DNA from: Reyranella sp.
Lineage (GTDB): Bacteria > Pseudomonadota > Alphaproteobacteria > Reyranellales > Reyranellaceae
Length of the DNA stretch: 21,479 nt
Assembly: GCA_030679805.1 (NCBI GenBank)
Contig: JAUXST010000923.1
Location: forward strand, 1-21,479
Direction of reading: 5' to 3'
Part shown: positions 19,746 through 21,479 of the stretch, one piece after another
How the letters are laid out: each line of letters opens with the position of its first letter
Numbering within the stretch: the first letter of the stretch is position 1
The notes under the pieces: generated by a model
The model's input: only the letters and a program-made list of their open reading frames with translations
Told to the model about the DNA's origin: nothing
The model's database searches: none
Program-made: the position numbers and the translations under genes

Positions 19746-21341
19746 ATGGAAGAGTTCGATTTTGTCGTCGTCGGGGCAGGCTCCTCGGGGGGCCCCATTG
19801 TCGACCGGCTGACGGCGGCGGGGCGCTATCGCGTCCTCCTGCTCGAGGCGGGTCCGGACGACACCAACCGCTGGCTTTCCATTCCGCTCGGCTTCGCCAG
19901 GACCTTCCTCGACCCCGAGGTGAACTGGGAATTCGTCACCGAGCCGGAAGCCCGGCTCGACGGGCGCCGGGTCTATTGGCCGTGCGGCAAGGTCATCGGC
20001 GGCACAAGCGCTATCAACGGCATGGTCTACATCAGGGGGTTGCCATCCGACTACGATGCCTGGCGGCAGATGGGCAACGAGGGCTGGTCGTTCGACGACT
20101 GCCTGCCCTACTTCAAGCGCCTCGAAGCCTATCCCGGCGGGGAATCTGACCTCCACGGCGGCGACGGCCCGGTCAAGATCACCCAGGGCGAGTACCACGG
20201 CGAATTGAGCGCCTCCTTCCTGGCGGCCTGTGCCGAGGTCGGGCTGCCGCCGATCGCCGACTTCAACAGCGTCGCACACGAGGGCGCGGGCCTCTATCAC
20301 GCGACCGTGAGCAATGGCCGCCGTGTGTCGACCGGCCAAGCCTATGTCGGGCCGGCGCGTCGCCGCGCCAACTGCCGTGTCGAGACCGGCGCGCTGGTCG
20401 AGCGTATCGACCTCGCGGACGGACGCGCGACCGGCGTCACCTACCGCAAGGACGGCCAGAGCGTCAGCGTGCGGGCGCGATGCGACGTGGTGGTTTGCGC
20501 CGGCGCCGTCGGTTCGCCGCAGCTGCTGCAGCTTTCAGGCATCGGTCCGGCAGCGCTTCTGGGTGGCCTCGGCATTCCGGTCGCCCGCGATCTGCCGGGC
20601 GTCGGCGAGAACCTGCAGGATCACTGGGGCGTGCGCTCGACCTACAAGACGTGGTGGCGTGTCACGGTGAACGACGACATCAATCTGTTGCACCGGCGGC
20701 TGAGCGCCATCGTCGAGTATGCGCTGCTGCGCACCGGGCCGCTGACGGCCAATCCCGCCTTCGTCGGCGCCTTCGTGCGGGCGCTGCCGCAATCGAACAG
20801 CCCCGAAGCCCAGTTTCAATTCTTCCCGTGGTCGACCGATCGCAACGACCGCGGGCTGCATCTGGTTTCGGGCTTCACGATCCTCGCCAACCAGTCGCGG
20901 CCGGAAAGCCGCGGGCATATCCGCATCACGTCGGCCGATCCCGCTGCCCGGCCGGCGATCGTCGCCAACTATCTGTCGACCGATCACGACCGCGCGGTGA
21001 CGGTGGCGGCCATCAAGTTCGCGCGCCTGCTGGCGCGCACGACGACGCTCAGCCGGATCGTCACTGAGGAACTCCTGCCCGGCGTCGAGGCCGGCAACGA
21101 CCGGGATTTCCTCGCCCATGCCCGCAAGGAGGGCCAGTCGGCCTGCCACCCGGTCGGCACCTGCCGCATGGGAAGCGACCCTGCTGCCGTGGTCGATGCC
21201 CGGCTTCGCGTCCATGGCATCGCGGGCCTGCGCGTCGCCGACGCCTCGATCATGCCGACCCTCGTGTCCGGCAACACCAACGCCGCCTGCATGATGATCG
21301 GCGAGAAGGCCGCCGACCTGATCCTGGCCGACGCGCGTTAG
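19746..21341 (+). CDS. GMC-family FAD oxidoreductase (choline/alcohol dehydrogenase-like)
   Basis: FAD enzyme that oxidises an alcohol to an aldehyde, 531 residues. The N-terminal dinucleotide fold is FDFVVVGAGSSGG (4-16) with Glu34 (LLLEAGP) for the ribose. The GMC signature 1 is WPCGKVIGGTSAINGMVYIRG (78-98), and signature 2 lies in GAVGSPQLLQLSGIGP (253-268). The catalytic His468 is in SACHPVGTCRMG, and the second active-site residue is Asn in SGNTNAACMMIGEKAADLI (Asn510/Asn512). The His-Asn pair is the choline-dehydrogenase type, not the His-His of glucose oxidase. No signal peptide or Tat motif is present, so it is cytoplasmic. The ATG abuts the livM stop, and no separate ribosome-binding site is obvious, so translation probably depends on livM. 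The substrate is unknown. The stop overlaps that of the convergent cyclase-like gene (21338-21340). Confidence 0.9.
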   Translation: MEEFDFVVVGAGSSGGPIVDRLTAAGRYRVLLLEAGPDDTNRWLSIPLGFARTFLDPEVNWEFVTEPEARLDGRRVYWPCGKVIGGTSAINGMVYIRGLPSDYDAWRQMGNEGWSFDDCLPYFKRLEAYPGGESDLHGGDGPVKITQGEYHGELSASFLAACAEVGLPPIADFNSVAHEGAGLYHATVSNGRRVSTGQAYVGPARRRANCRVETGALVERIDLADGRATGVTYRKDGQSVSVRARCDVVVCAGAVGSPQLLQLSGIGPAALLGGLGIPVARDLPGVGENLQDHWGVRSTYKTWWRVTVNDDINLLHRRLSAIVEYALLRTGPLTANPAFVGAFVRALPQSNSPEAQFQFFPWSTDRNDRGLHLVSGFTILANQSRPESRGHIRITSADPAARPAIVANYLSTDHDRAVTVAAIKFARLLARTTTLSRIVTEELLPGVEAGNDRDFLAHARKEGQSACHPVGTCRMGSDPAAVVDARLRVHGIAGLRVADASIMPTLVSGNTNAACMMIGEKAADLILADAR

Positions 21342-21479
21342 GGACTGCGCTCCAGGGCAAAGATCTCGAGCGGGGCGTGGCGGCCGCGGATGGCGAGCGT
21401 GGGCAGCGGCTCGGTGCGAAGGTCGGGCGGCAACACCACCGACTTGAGCAGGTCGGCGGTGACGAGAACGTCGCGGCCC
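21338..21479 (-). CDS. C-terminal end of a probable class III adenylate/guanylate cyclase, 5' part beyond the window
   Basis: From the right edge, a minus frame runs 46 codons to TAA at 21340-21338. The peptide begins GRDVLVTADLLKSVVLPPDL and ends AIRGRHAPLEIFALERSP. The pattern of a residual helix (DVLVTADLL), then an LRGRxxPxEIFAL ending, is what class III cyclase catalytic domains show after their last motif, where the phrase 'L+G+..P.ELF.L' closes the domain. Only the end is visible, so catalytic residues, the sensor domain and the start cannot be judged. It converges on the GMC gene with overlapping stop codons, so it is not part of the liv operon. Confidence 0.6.
   Translation of the reverse strand, partial: GRDVLVTADLLKSVVLPPDLRTEPLPTLAIRGRHAPLEIFALERSP

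Overview
The window is about 21.5 kb of mostly high-GC DNA with GC-rich third codon positions. Closely packed genes, Bug/TctC-type and Liv-type solute-binding proteins, an SbmA/BacA/YddA-like ABC protein and a KorCAB-type 2-oxoacid oxidoreductase suggest a free-living alphaproteobacterium. Genus cannot be assigned from the sequence alone; a Reyranella- or Bradyrhizobium-like organism is only a guess. I saw no rRNA, tRNA, CRISPR array, transposase or phage gene.

Layout. (1) 1-643, minus: the 5' part of a two-helix membrane protein, clearly more AT-rich than the rest and running off the left edge. (2) 731-4463: rsmB (minus) and a fused permease-ATPase ABC transporter (plus) diverge from a 79-bp gap where the two predicted -35 boxes share bases. 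A small proline-rich tail-anchored protein follows and is cut by an in-frame amber codon. (3) 4460-9543, minus: a coupled three-gene operon for a 2-oxoacid:acceptor oxidoreductase (FAD/NAD(P)H iron-sulfur subunit, fused gamma-alpha subunit, beta subunit). The beta reading frame runs without a stop into a small membrane-protein frame that has no usual start codon. A perfect 10-bp inverted repeat lies upstream of the operon. (4) 9551-12774: an AraC-family regulator divergent from an MFS transporter, then an orphan tripartite-tricarboxylate-type binding protein. (5) 12787-21341, plus: an alkylsulfatase-type metallo-beta-lactamase protein, then a Liv-type ABC importer (binding protein, two ATPases, two permeases) followed at once by a GMC oxidoreductase. 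(6) Right edge, minus: the C-terminal end of what looks like a class III nucleotide cyclase.

How the genes may work together. The sulfatase could release an alcohol from a sulfate ester, the GMC enzyme could oxidise an alcohol, and the Liv-type importer could bring in a related organic acid or amide. This is inferred from gene order only.

Most notable: the two Liv ATPases carry complementary departures from consensus. LivF has Cys in place of the invariant Walker A glycine and Gln at the switch-His position; LivG lacks a recognisable ABC signature. In a LivG-LivF heterodimer all of these fall in the same composite ATP site and leave the other site intact, which predicts an asymmetric importer with one degenerate site. 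Second, two copies of a paired-palindrome (REPIN-like) repeat with a GGAG head occur here, one of them inside the liv operon just before livH.
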